Made by a program: the position numbers and the translations under genes
Shown here: in pieces, positions 1 through 8,351 of the stretch
How positions within the stretch are numbered: position 1 is the first letter of the stretch
Layout: the number at the start of each line of letters is the position of its first letter
The notes under the pieces: model-generated
Told to the model about the DNA's origin: nothing
Seen by the model: the letters and a program-made list of their open reading frames with translations, nothing else
The model's database searches: none
Assembly (NCBI GenBank): GCA_013289695.1
Contig: JABCZK010000035.1
Location: 1-49,375 of the forward strand
From: Acidobacteriota bacterium
GTDB lineage: Bacteria > Acidobacteriota > Terriglobia > Acidiferrales > UBA7541
Direction of reading: 5' to 3'
DNA: 49,375 bases

Positions 1-34
1 TGTTGCTCTAAATCGGCCAACGAAGGTGCCATAT

Positions 35-82
35 AGCCTCCAGTGTACTGCCTAGCGTAATACTACGCTAGGCACGGAGGCT
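35..82. repeat. Long two-part hairpin
   Basis: A perfect 11-bp inverted repeat (TGCCTAGCGTA at 49-59, loop ATAC, TACGCTAGGCA at 64-74) is enclosed by a second perfect 7-bp pair (AGCCTCC at 35-41 and GGAGGCT at 76-82). The outer arms are separated from the inner stem by 7 nt on the left and 1 nt on the right. No T-run follows on either strand, so it does not look like a standard intrinsic terminator. It could be a processed RNA end, a REP-type unit or a recombination site. The window edge hides what lies to the left. Confidence 0.6.
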
Positions 83-202
83 CAGAGAACAAAATTCCTC
101 AACCTCTCACTCTTATGTCGCACACCCTCTACTCGGGGGCGCCTTCAGGCCCACTGTTTGTTAACCTAGAGTGCGGTTTAGTAGTCAGTTCCGGAAATCC
201 GA

Positions 203-1150
203 ATGAGTCGGAGCACGCCTCTAATCACACTCGCAGCAAAAGAGTCAACTGGCTCGATCAAGCTTCCCAAATGGACAGAGATCCCGAAATATCCGGTGAT
301 CGCGGCGCTATCTGTTCTGGCGATCGCGGTTACGGTCGCTTGGTATTCAGGTGTGAATATTTCTTTCTTGGTTGAGAGCGCCGAAATTCGCCGCGGTCAG
401 CTTTGGCGTCTGCTAACCGCCATATTTCCGCATCTCGGGATCCTGCATTTGGTGTTCAACCTATACTGGCTATGGATACTGGGGACAGTCGTCGAACGTG
501 TCTTTGGCCACACCAAGACAATTTTGCTATTTGTGCTTTTCGCCATCGGCTCTAACTCCTTGGACTTTGCGTTCGACCGCGGCGGCGTCGGCCTTTCTGG
601 AGTAGGTTACGCCCTGTTTGGCCTGCTCTGGGTCCTTTCCGCACGAGATGAGCGCTTCAAAGGCGCTATCGACAAACGGACCATCGACCTGTTCATTGGC
701 TGGTTTTTCATTTGCATCGTCACGACACTCACCCACATATTTGTTGTGGCGAATGTCGCACATGCGGCCGGCGCCGTGCTCGGTGTCCTCGTCGGATTTG
801 CTATTGCGGATCCGGCGCGCCGTCTCGCTTACGGTGCAAGCACACTCATGCTGGTGCTTTGCGGGTTATGGGGCTGCACGCTCGGCCGCCCGGTGGTAAA
901 CCTTTCGGGCAAGGTGGGGTACGAGGAGGCGAAGTGGGGCTACGATGCGCTTCAGGACGGACGCAATGAGGATGCAATTCGCTGGCTGAAGGACGCCGTA
1001 AAACTGCAGCCGAAAAGTGCCACCAACTGGTTCAATCTTGGCATCGCCTACCAACGCGCCGCTGAATTGCCTCCTGCGATCGCCGCATACGGACGTGCGC
1101 ACGAGTTAGACCCGCAGAACCCAAAGTACACAGAAGCCGCGCAGCAGTAG
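203..1150 (+). CDS. Rhomboid-family intramembrane serine protease with C-terminal TPR
   Basis: Probable membrane protease of 315 aa that cleaves substrates within or near a transmembrane helix. The middle of the protein is a run of hydrophobic segments (about residues 30-215) carrying the rhomboid signatures: HxxxN at H82-N86, the catalytic serine in GLSG (S132) and the catalytic histidine in NVAHAAG (H187). Residues about 230-310 form TPR-like repeats (EDAIRWLKDAVKLQP, then a second unit ending in LDPQNP). Rhomboids with C-terminal TPRs are known, for example Bacillus GluP/YqgP. The TPR probably recruits partners or substrates in the cytosol. The ATG at 203 has only a weak ribosome site (CGGAAAT). 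No gene is visible between the window start and this one. Confidence 0.88.
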   Translation: MSRSTPLITLAAKESTGSIKLPKWTEIPKYPVIAALSVLAIAVTVAWYSGVNISFLVESAEIRRGQLWRLLTAIFPHLGILHLVFNLYWLWILGTVVERVFGHTKTILLFVLFAIGSNSLDFAFDRGGVGLSGVGYALFGLLWVLSARDERFKGAIDKRTIDLFIGWFFICIVTTLTHIFVVANVAHAAGAVLGVLVGFAIADPARRLAYGASTLMLVLCGLWGCTLGRPVVNLSGKVGYEEAKWGYDALQDGRNEDAIRWLKDAVKLQPKSATNWFNLGIAYQRAAELPPAIAAYGRAHELDPQNPKYTEAAQQ

Positions 1151-1240
1151 TGAGCCCTCAGCTTACCGCTTGGCTTCCACAGCCGAATTGTGGTAATTGT
1201 TACAGCTATGTGAACGCTTCTGCACCCCTGGAGGGAATGG

Positions 1241-1483
1241 ATGCCGATCACGACGCATGATATCCGGCAGTCCCTGTTGGAATCGAACCAGGAATACCGC
1301 CGGCTCTTCGAAGAACACTCCCGCTGTGAATCCCAGCTGAAAGAACTCGTTAGTCAATCCTACTGGAACGTGGAAGACATGGAACTGGAAATCGGGCTGA
1401 AGAAAATGAAGTTGCGTCTGAAAGATTTGATGGAAATGATTGTGGCGCGTTACCGCCACGATCACGACATGGTCCATCACTGA
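1241..1483 (+). CDS. YdcH/DUF465-family small coiled-coil protein
   Basis: Small 80-aa charged, helical protein. The central part has the YdcH/DUF465 pattern: an N-terminal helix with FEEHSRCESQLKEL, a turn, then a second helix rich in Lys/Leu (LKKMKLRLKDLMEMI) ending near RYRHDHDMVHH. The family has no firmly established function. The start is well supported by GGAGGG about 5 nt before ATG. It stands alone between the rhomboid gene and psd. Confidence 0.7.
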   Translation: MPITTHDIRQSLLESNQEYRRLFEEHSRCESQLKELVSQSYWNVEDMELEIGLKKMKLRLKDLMEMIVARYRHDHDMVHH

Positions 1484-1628
1484 TTTTTTACCGCTAGGGC
1501 CCGCGCAGTGCTCGCACTTCTGTCGTACAATACCGGTGCATTCGTCGTTCATCTGATCTGCAATTCATCGCGCCCCGGCGCTCGTACGCGCCGTATATTC
1601 TCGCGAGCAAAGGATTTCGCCCAGGCCC

Positions 1629-2249
1629 ATGATTAAAGACGCGTACCGATTCGCCCTGCCGCCGCTATTCGCCGGTCTACTCTGCTTCTTTCCCGGATGG
1701 AAAACTCCGGGTGTCGTTCTGATTCTACTCGCCCTCTTCATTTTTTATTTTTTCCGCGATCCCCAGCGCGTGATTCCCACCACTCCCGGCATCATCATCT
1801 CTCCCGCGGATGGCCGCGTCGTCGAAATTGTGGACGAAATGTTGGACTCCGTGATGGGCCATCGCATTAGCATTTTTCTTTCCATCTGGAACGTGCACGT
1901 GCAGCGTTCGCCTGCAACCGGCCGTATCGCCGACGTGGTGTATCGCCCCGGCCTTTTCTACGCCGCTTTTCGTGCCAACGCCTCGCGTGAAAACGAACAG
2001 AACATCATTTATCTGCACACGCCACAGGGGAGTGTCATTTTTAAACAAATCGCCGGAGCAATCGCGCGCCGCGTGATATGCTGGAAAGAAGAAGGCCAAG
2101 AAGTTGTAATGGGCGAGCGCGTCGGCTTGATTCGTTTCGGTTCGCGCGTGGATATTTGGCTGCCCCTGGATACGCAAGTCGTCGTTCAGCGTGGGCAGAA
2201 CGTAAAAGGCGGCGAAAGCATAATCGCGAAATGGAATTCAACGACATAG
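1629..2249 (+). CDS. psd: Phosphatidylserine decarboxylase proenzyme
   Basis: Converts phosphatidylserine to phosphatidylethanolamine at the inner membrane. At 206 aa it belongs to the short bacterial/archaeal form. Two hydrophobic segments lie in residues 8-42, followed by SPADGRVVEI (residues 59-68) with the conserved Asp and NVHVQRSP with the conserved His. The self-cleavage site is the Gly171-Ser172 pair in IRFGSRVD; cleavage there generates the pyruvoyl cofactor. The last 19 bases overlap the start of pssA, which makes its substrate, so the two are almost certainly one transcript with coupled translation. Start ATG at 1629. Confidence 0.95.
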   Translation: MIKDAYRFALPPLFAGLLCFFPGWKTPGVVLILLALFIFYFFRDPQRVIPTTPGIIISPADGRVVEIVDEMLDSVMGHRISIFLSIWNVHVQRSPATGRIADVVYRPGLFYAAFRANASRENEQNIIYLHTPQGSVIFKQIAGAIARRVICWKEEGQEVVMGERVGLIRFGSRVDIWLPLDTQVVVQRGQNVKGGESIIAKWNSTT

Positions 2250-3064
2250 ATCCCATCGGACAAGAAGAAGAGCCACGCCGTCACTTCCGCAGCCATCGTT
2301 TGCGCCGGGGTGTTTACATTCTTCCCAGCGCCTGCACCGTCGCCAACATGCTCTGCGGCTATTACGCCATTCTCGCCACTCTCGACGGAAAAATTACCGA
2401 TTTCGATAACGCCGCTTGCGCCGTCGGCGTCGCCTACGTTTTTGACGCCCTGGACGGCCGCATCGCGCGCATGATGCACACCGAAAGCGCCTTCGGTAGG
2501 GAATTTGATTCGCTGGCAGACGTCGTAAGCTTCGGCCTCGCTCCGGCATTTCTCGCTTACGCTTGGGGCGTGCGCGCCATCGCCGCGGCCAACGCGCCGG
2601 AAGCGCTACATCTCACCCAGACTGGGTGGCTCATCGGTTTCTTTTTTGTGGCCTGCTGCGCATGGCGGCTCGCGCGATTCAATATTCAAGGCATGGCGCC
2701 GGGCGGAAATCGCTATTTCGTGGGGTTGCCGACTCCGGCAGCAGCGGGCGTGATCGCCGCGACGGTGCACTTCTTCCACGGGCGTCCGATCGAAGACGTT
2801 CGCGCTTCCTTCGCATGGCTGGGCCTGTTAGTTGTTCTCGGCGTATTAATGTCCAGCACATTGCGCTTTTTCAGCTTCAAGGATATTCCGTTGAAGCGTC
2901 GCCAGCCGTCTCCCGCGGTAATCTTGTTCGCGCTACTGCTCGGCGCGGTGGTGTATTTCTCGCACGCTACTTTGCTTTTGATCACCGCCGCCTACATGCT
3001 GCACGGCCCGGTGATGCAACTGGTGCGCACCGTGCGACATCGTCTCGCTTCGCGGCCTGCCTAG
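2231..3064 (+). CDS. pssA: CDP-diacylglycerol-serine O-phosphatidyltransferase
   Basis: Makes phosphatidylserine from CDP-diacylglycerol and L-serine, the step before Psd. The 277-aa protein carries the complete CDP-alcohol phosphatidyltransferase signature D-x2-DG-x2-AR-x8-G-x3-D-x3-D at residues 72-97 (DALDGRIAR ... GREFDSLAD). Several hydrophobic segments follow, as expected for this integral membrane family. I chose the ATG at 2231 (MEFNDID), inside the end of psd, rather than the further upstream in-frame ATG at 2078, because the added residues would be a translation of psd in another frame. The gene ends 3 nt before the next one. Confidence 0.94.
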   Translation: MEFNDIDPIGQEEEPRRHFRSHRLRRGVYILPSACTVANMLCGYYAILATLDGKITDFDNAACAVGVAYVFDALDGRIARMMHTESAFGREFDSLADVVSFGLAPAFLAYAWGVRAIAAANAPEALHLTQTGWLIGFFFVACCAWRLARFNIQGMAPGGNRYFVGLPTPAAAGVIAATVHFFHGRPIEDVRASFAWLGLLVVLGVLMSSTLRFFSFKDIPLKRRQPSPAVILFALLLGAVVYFSHATLLLITAAYMLHGPVMQLVRTVRHRLASRPA

Positions 3065-3067
3065 ACC

Positions 3068-4126
3068 ATGCCCGCCGGGCCTGCTAAATCCACGCGCGTC
3101 GCCATCGTAGGTGCTTCCTCGTTGCGCGGCAAGGAACTGAAGCTGGTCCTCGAAGACCGCAATTTTCCCGCAAGCGATATTGTGCTGCTGGACGAGCCTG
3201 CGCTGGCCGGCACGCTCACCGAAGCAGGCGGTGAACCAACATTCATTCGCGCGCTCGAAGAAGACAGCTTCGAAGATGCGCGCTTCGTATTTTTCACCGG
3301 CTCGCAGCAGGACGCGGCGCGGAATTGGCCGGTGGCGCAGCGTTCCGGCGCCACCGTAATTGACCTCACGGGGGCATTAGCCGCAAGCGGCGAATCCACG
3401 TCCTGGATTCCGGCGTTGGCGACGTCGCTGTTGCCTCGGCCGGGGCTCAAAGCAGCGAAGCCCGCTGTGGCGGGAACGCGAAAATCCGTTGCGTATTCCT
3501 CGCCCGGCTCGGGCGTGATCATTGCGTGCACGCTGGCCGCGGCGCTGGCAAAATTTTCGCCGCTGCGCACCGTTCTGCTGCTTTTTCCTCCGGTCTCCGA
3601 ACGCGATCAAGCCGGCGTGGACGAGCTCGAGGCCCAAACCACGAATTTGCTTTCCTTCCGCCCCATCGTTCAGCCTGTATTCGATGCGCAAGTCGCCTTC
3701 AACCTGCTGGCGGGCTACGGTCCAGAGTCGAAACCCACTTTTGCGGAAGTGCGCAACTCAATCGCGAAAGACGTCTCGGAATATCTCGCGGGCCGCGCAC
3801 AAGCTCCGGCGATTCAACTGGTGCAAGCGCCGGTCTTTTACGGATATGCTTTCGCCGCGTACTGCGAATTTGCCGCGCCGCGGCTGGGCGAGCAACTCCA
3901 AGCGGCTTTCAGCAATCTAGGTGTGAAGGTTGTCGCGCCGGAAGATCCCGCGCCCACCAACGCGACCGTCGCGGGCGAAAGCGAAATTCATCTCGCGCGC
4001 ATCGAATCGGACCCGAACGTCGCGTCGGGCCAATGGATTTGGGGCGTCGCCGATAATCTGCGCCTGGCGGTGGTGAACGCCGTGCGCATCGCGGAGGAAT
4101 TGGTTGCAGAACCGCGCGTCCAATAG
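3068..4126 (+). CDS. Aspartate-semialdehyde dehydrogenase-like protein, probably non-catalytic
   Basis: A 352-aa protein with the overall Asd fold: an N-terminal Rossmann motif (VAIVGASSLRGKEL), a helix-strand region ending in PPVSERDQAGVDEL that matches the Asd YQAVSG...GMDEL segment, and a C-terminal dimerisation part. The catalytic residues do not match. The NPNC active-site cysteine aligns best with SPGS (residues 145-148), the catalytic His of the GHS motif is Tyr in PVFYGYA, and the substrate Arg just before it (RVPV) is Gln-Ala (QAPV). C154 lies near but not at the expected position. This resembles the E. coli USG-1 situation, an Asd paralogue of unknown role. It sits inside a tight cluster with pssA and lptE. 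Function not assigned. Confidence 0.8.
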   Translation: MPAGPAKSTRVAIVGASSLRGKELKLVLEDRNFPASDIVLLDEPALAGTLTEAGGEPTFIRALEEDSFEDARFVFFTGSQQDAARNWPVAQRSGATVIDLTGALAASGESTSWIPALATSLLPRPGLKAAKPAVAGTRKSVAYSSPGSGVIIACTLAAALAKFSPLRTVLLLFPPVSERDQAGVDELEAQTTNLLSFRPIVQPVFDAQVAFNLLAGYGPESKPTFAEVRNSIAKDVSEYLAGRAQAPAIQLVQAPVFYGYAFAAYCEFAAPRLGEQLQAAFSNLGVKVVAPEDPAPTNATVAGESEIHLARIESDPNVASGQWIWGVADNLRLAVVNAVRIAEELVAEPRVQ

Positions 4127-4673
4127 AAAGTGCGTTAAAAAAAGCCATCGCGCCGCGCAATTCGCAGTGCTTGCCGCGCTGCTGCTCGTCGCCAGCGTCA
4201 CCGGCTGCGGCTATCATGTCGCCGGCCGCGCCGGAAATCTGCCCGCGCAATGGACCACGATCGCCGTCCCCGCATTCAAGAACGATACGACAAGATATCG
4301 TATTGAACAGCGCTTCACTACCGCGGTGGTTCGCCAGTTCGTGCAGCGCACAAAGTATCGCATCGTACAGGATCCGGCGAATGCCGATGCTGTTCTGCGC
4401 GGCGAAGTGGTTTCCATCGAAACCGACCCGATGCTTTTTAACGCCGCAACCGGGCAAGTCACCATGATGCTGGTGACGGTCCACACCAAAGTTCAGCTCA
4501 TCGGCAGCAAAGACGAGAAGCCCATTTACGAAAACAACGACATGGTTTTTCGCGATGAGTACCAGATTTCTTCCGACGTGCAGAGCTTTTTCGAAGAGCA
4601 GGACCCCGCGCTCGAACGCATGTCGCGCGATTTTGCCGCGCAGCTCGTCTCGAATGTGCTGGAGACTTTCTAG
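4104..4673 (+). CDS. lptE: LPS-assembly lipoprotein LptE
   Basis: Outer-membrane lipoprotein that works with LptD to insert lipopolysaccharide in the outer leaflet. The 189-aa protein has a basic N-terminus, a hydrophobic signal segment and a lipobox VTGC with the lipidated Cys at residue 35, followed directly by GYH, as typical of LptE. The rest (IAVPAFKNDTTRYRIEQRFTT... and the RDEYQISSD region) fits the LptE domain. The start is a TTG at 4104 with a strong GGAGG six bases upstream, so the gene overlaps the Asd-like gene by 23 bases. Placement right before holA is common for lptE in many bacteria, which supports the call. Confidence 0.88.
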   Translation: MQNRASNRKCVKKSHRAAQFAVLAALLLVASVTGCGYHVAGRAGNLPAQWTTIAVPAFKNDTTRYRIEQRFTTAVVRQFVQRTKYRIVQDPANADAVLRGEVVSIETDPMLFNAATGQVTMMLVTVHTKVQLIGSKDEKPIYENNDMVFRDEYQISSDVQSFFEEQDPALERMSRDFAAQLVSNVLETF

Positions 4674-5758
4674 TGCCCAGTCTGTCACCGGAAAAATTGC
4701 TCGAGAAGCTGGCCAAAGGCAAGCCGGTCGGCGCCATCGTCCTGGAAGGCAGCGATCCCTACCTCCGCGATATGTGCCGCAACAAGATTATTGATTCGTA
4801 CGTGCCGGATCCGATGCGCGACTGGGCGCTTGCGCGCATCTCCGTGCGCGGCGGCGAATGGAGCGAAATATTTCAGCGCGCCGAAACCATGCCCATGCTC
4901 GCGCCGTGCCAGGTGGTGCTGGTGGATGGCGCGGAAACGATTCAGGGGCGCGCGAAAGATGGCGACGCCAGCGAAGCGGACGGCGACGATAGCGGCGGCG
5001 ACGACCCGCGCAAGGACACGCTCAAAGCATTCGCGGAATATCTCGAAAAGCCCGCGCCGTTCACCGTGCTGGTCTTCGAAGTCCCCAAGCTCGATCATCG
5101 CCAGCGTCTCTACAAAATACTTGCGGAGAAAGCGCTGATCGTCGAGCTGTCGCTCGGTAACGAATCAGCCGCATCGCTCGCCACGCAAATGGCGAAAGAC
5201 CTGGGCACGGAAATCGAACGCCCCGCCGCCACGCTGCTCGCAGATATTTTGAACAGCGAGCCCGCGCGCATTCAGCTGGAAATTCAGAAGCTCGCGTCCT
5301 ACGTGCAAGGCCGCGGCCGCATCACCGCCGACGACGTCGAAGAACTGGTCGTCGCCGCGCGCAAAAATACGGTGTGGCAATTGGCGGACATGCTTGCTAC
5401 CCGCCGTCGCGACGCCGCGCTCGAATTCCTCGACAATTTGTTGCGCGAAGGCGAAGAGCCTATTGGCCTGATCGGCGTGCTCGCCTGGATGTACCGCAAA
5501 TTGATTGAGGCCCGCGATCTGGCCGCTGGCACCAGCGGTTTTCAGGCCGCCCGCATTCTCGGCATGCGTCCCGATGCCGCTGAAGCCGCCGTGCGCAACG
5601 CCCACCGCATCCCGAAACAAGATTTGATCGCCGGACTGATTGCCCTGGCCGAAGCCGACAATCAGCTCAAATCCTCAAATCCGAATCCGCGCGCCCTAAT
5701 GGAATTTCTCATTGCGCGCCTGACGTCGTCGGCATCCCCTAACGCTCCCGCCGCGTAA
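4673..5758 (+). CDS. holA: DNA polymerase III delta subunit
   Basis: Clamp-loader subunit that opens the sliding clamp during chromosome replication. The 361-aa length and the layout fit HolA: an N-terminal segment GAIVLEGSDPYLRD, an Asp/Gly-rich acidic insertion around residues 95-115, then the conserved helical part with ITADDVEELVVAARKNTVWQLADML and the C-terminal collar (LLREGEEPIGLIGVLAWMYRKL). Start is a GTG that shares one base with the TAG stop of lptE (TAGTG), so translation is coupled. It is the last gene of the psd-holA cluster. Confidence 0.93.
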   Translation: MPSLSPEKLLEKLAKGKPVGAIVLEGSDPYLRDMCRNKIIDSYVPDPMRDWALARISVRGGEWSEIFQRAETMPMLAPCQVVLVDGAETIQGRAKDGDASEADGDDSGGDDPRKDTLKAFAEYLEKPAPFTVLVFEVPKLDHRQRLYKILAEKALIVELSLGNESAASLATQMAKDLGTEIERPAATLLADILNSEPARIQLEIQKLASYVQGRGRITADDVEELVVAARKNTVWQLADMLATRRRDAALEFLDNLLREGEEPIGLIGVLAWMYRKLIEARDLAAGTSGFQAARILGMRPDAAEAAVRNAHRIPKQDLIAGLIALAEADNQLKSSNPNPRALMEFLIARLTSSASPNAPAA

Positions 5759-6000
5759 CGAGCAGCGCTGCAATCGCCGCGGCAGACCGCGGCGGCAACG
5801 CACGCCGACAGTGTCCTCCCGCATCGGCGCGTCCGCCATGTCGGCGTCTCCGCATGGGCGGGTCTTAGACCCGTCCCTACAACCACACCGAGGTGCAGGC
5901 CAAGTGCTGCCCAACTAAGTTTTCGTGCGGCCTAATTATTCGCCTTCGGCCGCATTCATCTGTGGTGCCTTTCCTTGCCTTCTCCAAGATGCGCCGACCA
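5759..6000. other. Non-coding stretch between holA and the rpsT terminator, with repeat fragments
   Basis: No supported gene. It holds an imperfect palindrome around CGGGTCT-T-AGACCCG (5859-5873) and a copy of a short dispersed motif ending CATCTGTGGTGCCTTT (about 5955-5972). A degenerate second copy lies further right in the same gap near 6105-6130, and a good copy occurs before truA near 9148-9166. The holA transcript and the rpsT transcript converge here. Confidence 0.5.
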
Positions 6001-6031
6001 AAAAAAAGCGCCCCGATTTCTCGGAGCGCCT
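5999..6031 (-). terminator. Rho-independent terminator of rpsT
   Basis: Read on the minus strand, a 9-bp stem GCGCTCCGA / TCGGGGCGC (one G-U pair) closes a GAAA tetraloop and runs straight into eight T residues. It lies about 105 bases downstream of the rpsT stop codon. This is the clearest intrinsic terminator in the window. Confidence 0.88.
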
Positions 6032-6135
6032 CAAATGTTGAAAATTGAACCGGACCCGCCGCGCGGAAGTCCGTTTACCTCATCAGCCTTTGACGTTATC
6101 AGGGTTCATCTGGATTAATCAGTGGTGCCTTTGTC

Positions 6136-6438
6136 CTAGCCCTTCTTCGACCTCAAAGCATTCAAAGCCAAAGTCAGCCGCGACTTATACCGGTTCGCCG
6201 TATTCTCCGTCAAAGTCCTCTTGCGGATCGCCTTGTCCAAATCGGAGAACGTCGCCGAAGCCAGCTTTTCCGCTGTGGCCCTATCGCCCGCCGTCAAAGC
6301 CGCGCGCATTCGCCGTATAGACGTGCGCACCCGAGTGCGATTCATACGATTGATCGCCGCGCGGTGCGCCGACTGCCGGATATTCTTCAATACCGATTTC
6401 GTCTTCTTCTTATGCTTGATCGTCGTGCCCTGAGCCAT
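6136..6438 (-). CDS. rpsT: 30S ribosomal protein S20
   Basis: Binds 16S rRNA early in small-subunit assembly. The 100-aa basic protein begins MAQGTTIKHKKKTKSVLKNI, contains the family pattern RTSIRRMRAAL and ends in the expected helical tail (KRTLTENTANRYKSRLTLALNAL). A strong GAAGGAG lies about 7 nt before the ATG. It is a single-gene unit with its own terminator at 5999-6031. S20 is often next to or near holA in bacterial genomes, which agrees with the neighbour here. Confidence 0.96.
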   Translation of the reverse strand: MAQGTTIKHKKKTKSVLKNIRQSAHRAAINRMNRTRVRTSIRRMRAALTAGDRATAEKLASATFSDLDKAIRKRTLTENTANRYKSRLTLALNALRSKKG

Positions 6439-6573
6439 TCAGTACTCCTTCGTGGTCTATTTCGAATTATCGAGAATATCCGACGCGCCCGCTCCTGTCA
6501 ATTTCGCAGCCGCCAACATTCTGCTGAAACATTTGGGGCCAGGGCGCGTACTCTAAGCTGAGGGGATCTCGGC

Positions 6574-7509
6574 ATGGCCCATAACGGCTACAAAAGGCGC
6601 GGCTCGATCGGCGGCGCGCTCATCGTGATCGCCGTCGGCATCTTCTTTCTGATCATCAATCTGCACCCGGACCTGGATGCCTGGTCGATCATCGGGCGTT
6701 ACTGGCCCGTTCTGCTGATTGCCATCGGCTTGGGCCACATGTGGGACGCCTGGATGGACCGCACGTATTCGCAGCCCGATGGACCTCGCCACCACTCGGG
6801 CGCGCCGGTCGCGGTGCTCGTGGTCCTGATTCTGCTAGGCTTCGCGCTTTGGCACGGACGCAACTCGCGCCCCGCTCTGCACGCTGTGCAGGACGTCAGC
6901 TTGCAGGGCGCGCAATCCGTCACCGCCAATATTGACATTCCCTCAGGCTCTCTCGACGTCGCCGGCAGCGCCAGCGCCAGCCAATTGCTGAACGCCAATT
7001 TCAATTATCACGAAGCAGACGGACAGCCGCGCATCGAGTACGCGGTTTCCGGCGGCCACGGCGATCTTTCGATCACTCAGGAAAATAAGATGCACCTGCA
7101 CTTTGCTACCTCGCGCAACGACTGGCAGCTGCGCTTCGCCGATAACGTGCCCATGGATATGAACGTGCAAATCGGCGCGGGTTCGAGCAATCTGCGCCTG
7201 CAAGGACTTAGCGTGAAAAATCTCGACGTGCAAGCCGGCGTCGGCCAGCTGAACCTGGACCTAACCGGCCCGCGCAAATCCGACTTGCACGTGGATATTC
7301 ACGGCGGCGTCGGCTCGGCGGTCATTCGCCTTCCGCGGGACGTCGGCGTCCGCGTCCACGCCTCCGGCGGAATCGGCAGCGTCAGCCCGCACGGCCTGAC
7401 GCGCGAGGGCGATGACTACGTCAATGATGTCATGGGCAAAACCCCGGCAACGATCGACCTCACAATCGAAGGCGGCATCGGCTCGGTCAGCTTGCGAGCA
7501 GACCCGTAG
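6574..7509 (+). CDS. LiaF-like membrane protein with toastrack-type C-terminal domain
   Basis: A 311-aa inner-membrane protein. Three hydrophobic helices lie at about residues 13-30, 42-57 and 77-93 and match the LiaI/LiaF-type transmembrane unit (GALIVIAVGIFFLIINLHPD, then YWPVLLIAIGLGHMWD). The soluble C-terminal half is made of repeated short beta elements such as VQIGAGSSNLRLQGL, VQAGVGQLNLDL and HASGGIGSVSPHGL, the pattern of the LiaF/DUF2154 cell-wall-active-antibiotic response domain. In Firmicutes such proteins repress envelope-stress two-component systems. No partner kinase is nearby, so its role here is open. Confidence 0.75.
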   Translation: MAHNGYKRRGSIGGALIVIAVGIFFLIINLHPDLDAWSIIGRYWPVLLIAIGLGHMWDAWMDRTYSQPDGPRHHSGAPVAVLVVLILLGFALWHGRNSRPALHAVQDVSLQGAQSVTANIDIPSGSLDVAGSASASQLLNANFNYHEADGQPRIEYAVSGGHGDLSITQENKMHLHFATSRNDWQLRFADNVPMDMNVQIGAGSSNLRLQGLSVKNLDVQAGVGQLNLDLTGPRKSDLHVDIHGGVGSAVIRLPRDVGVRVHASGGIGSVSPHGLTREGDDYVNDVMGKTPATIDLTIEGGIGSVSLRADP

Positions 7510-7676
7510 GGCGCACCTGGCATTTCTAGCTGAGATGAGACCGGCCACGAGTCACGAATCACCAATCACGACTCACGCCTCACGTCCCGCCCCCATTGAC
7601 ACTTTCCCGCTTCGCCTTTAGGCTAGCGCGATTGGCTGCCTGTGCCCCCGCACGCGCACACGCCGGATGGAGTGCG

Positions 7677-8264
7677 ATGCAACGTGACGAGATTCTGAAG
7701 CTGCTCGAACAAGTAGGCGCCATCCGCACGGGACATTTCGAGCTATCCAGCGGACGCCACAGCGCCACTTACATCCAGTGCGCGCTGGTGCTGCAGCATC
7801 CGCAACATGCCGAGCAACTAGGCCGCGCGCTCGCCGAACGTTTCAAGGACCACACCGTCGCCTGCGTCGTCTCGCCCGCTCTCGGCGGCCTGCTTATCGG
7901 CCACGAAGTTGCTCGCGCTCTCGGCATCCGCTCGCTCTTCGTCGAACGCGACCGCTCTGGCCAGATGGCTCTGCGCCGCGGGTTCGAGCTGAAGCCCGGC
8001 GAACGCGTTCTAGTGATAGAAGATGTATGGACCACCGGCGGCTCGACGCGCGAAGCCATCGGCGTCGTCGAACAGGAAGGCGGCTTGGCCGTCGCCGCAG
8101 GCGCCATCATTGATCGCAGCGGCGGTCGCCTCGAACTCAACGTCACCGCCCGCGCCCTGCTCGAAATGGACGTCCCCAGCTACGAGCCCGACGATTGCCC
8201 GCAATGCCACGCCGGCGGCATGGCCACACGCCCCGGCTCCCGCTTTTCGCGCACTCACCCGTAA
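7677..8264 (+). CDS. pyrE: Orotate phosphoribosyltransferase
   Basis: Joins orotate and PRPP to give OMP in de novo pyrimidine synthesis. The PRPP-binding loop is VLVIEDVWTTGGSTREA, close to the family consensus VLVVEDVITTGGS. The protein of 195 aa also has GHFELSSGRHSATYIQC near the N-terminus and RRGFELKPGERVL before the loop. I chose the ATG at 7677 (MQRDEIL), with GGATGGAG just before it, over an upstream start at 7596 that would add an unrelated Ala/Arg-rich tail. It stands alone; no other pyr gene is in the window. Confidence 0.93.
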   Translation: MQRDEILKLLEQVGAIRTGHFELSSGRHSATYIQCALVLQHPQHAEQLGRALAERFKDHTVACVVSPALGGLLIGHEVARALGIRSLFVERDRSGQMALRRGFELKPGERVLVIEDVWTTGGSTREAIGVVEQEGGLAVAAGAIIDRSGGRLELNVTARALLEMDVPSYEPDDCPQCHAGGMATRPGSRFSRTHP

Positions 8265-8270
8265 AATTTT

Positions 8271-8294
8271 TGTAAACACGACAAACGGTTTACA
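8271..8294. promoter_or_regulatory. Inverted repeat TGTAAAC-N10-GTTTACA
   Basis: A perfect 7-bp inverted repeat separated by 10 bases lies 7 bases after the pyrE stop codon and about 60 bases before the start of the broken gene at 8352. Its AT-rich content contrasts with the GC-rich surroundings. It could be an operator for a dimeric regulator. The lack of a following T-run argues against an intrinsic terminator. No cognate regulator is adjacent. Confidence 0.35.
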
Positions 8295-8351
8295 CGCAAA
8301 AGAGCCTAATTCGTGGTGGCCCCTGCAAAAATGCGTTGCCGGCCAATTTCG

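Noticed and set aside
115..375. 86-codon plus-strand ORF before and over the rhomboid start
   Set aside because: It overlaps the well-supported rhomboid gene in another frame and has no recognisable motif.
2078..2230. Upstream extension of pssA starting inside psd
   Set aside because: The added 51 residues are an Arg-rich alternate-frame translation of psd; MEFNDID at 2231 fits the family and the usual overlap.
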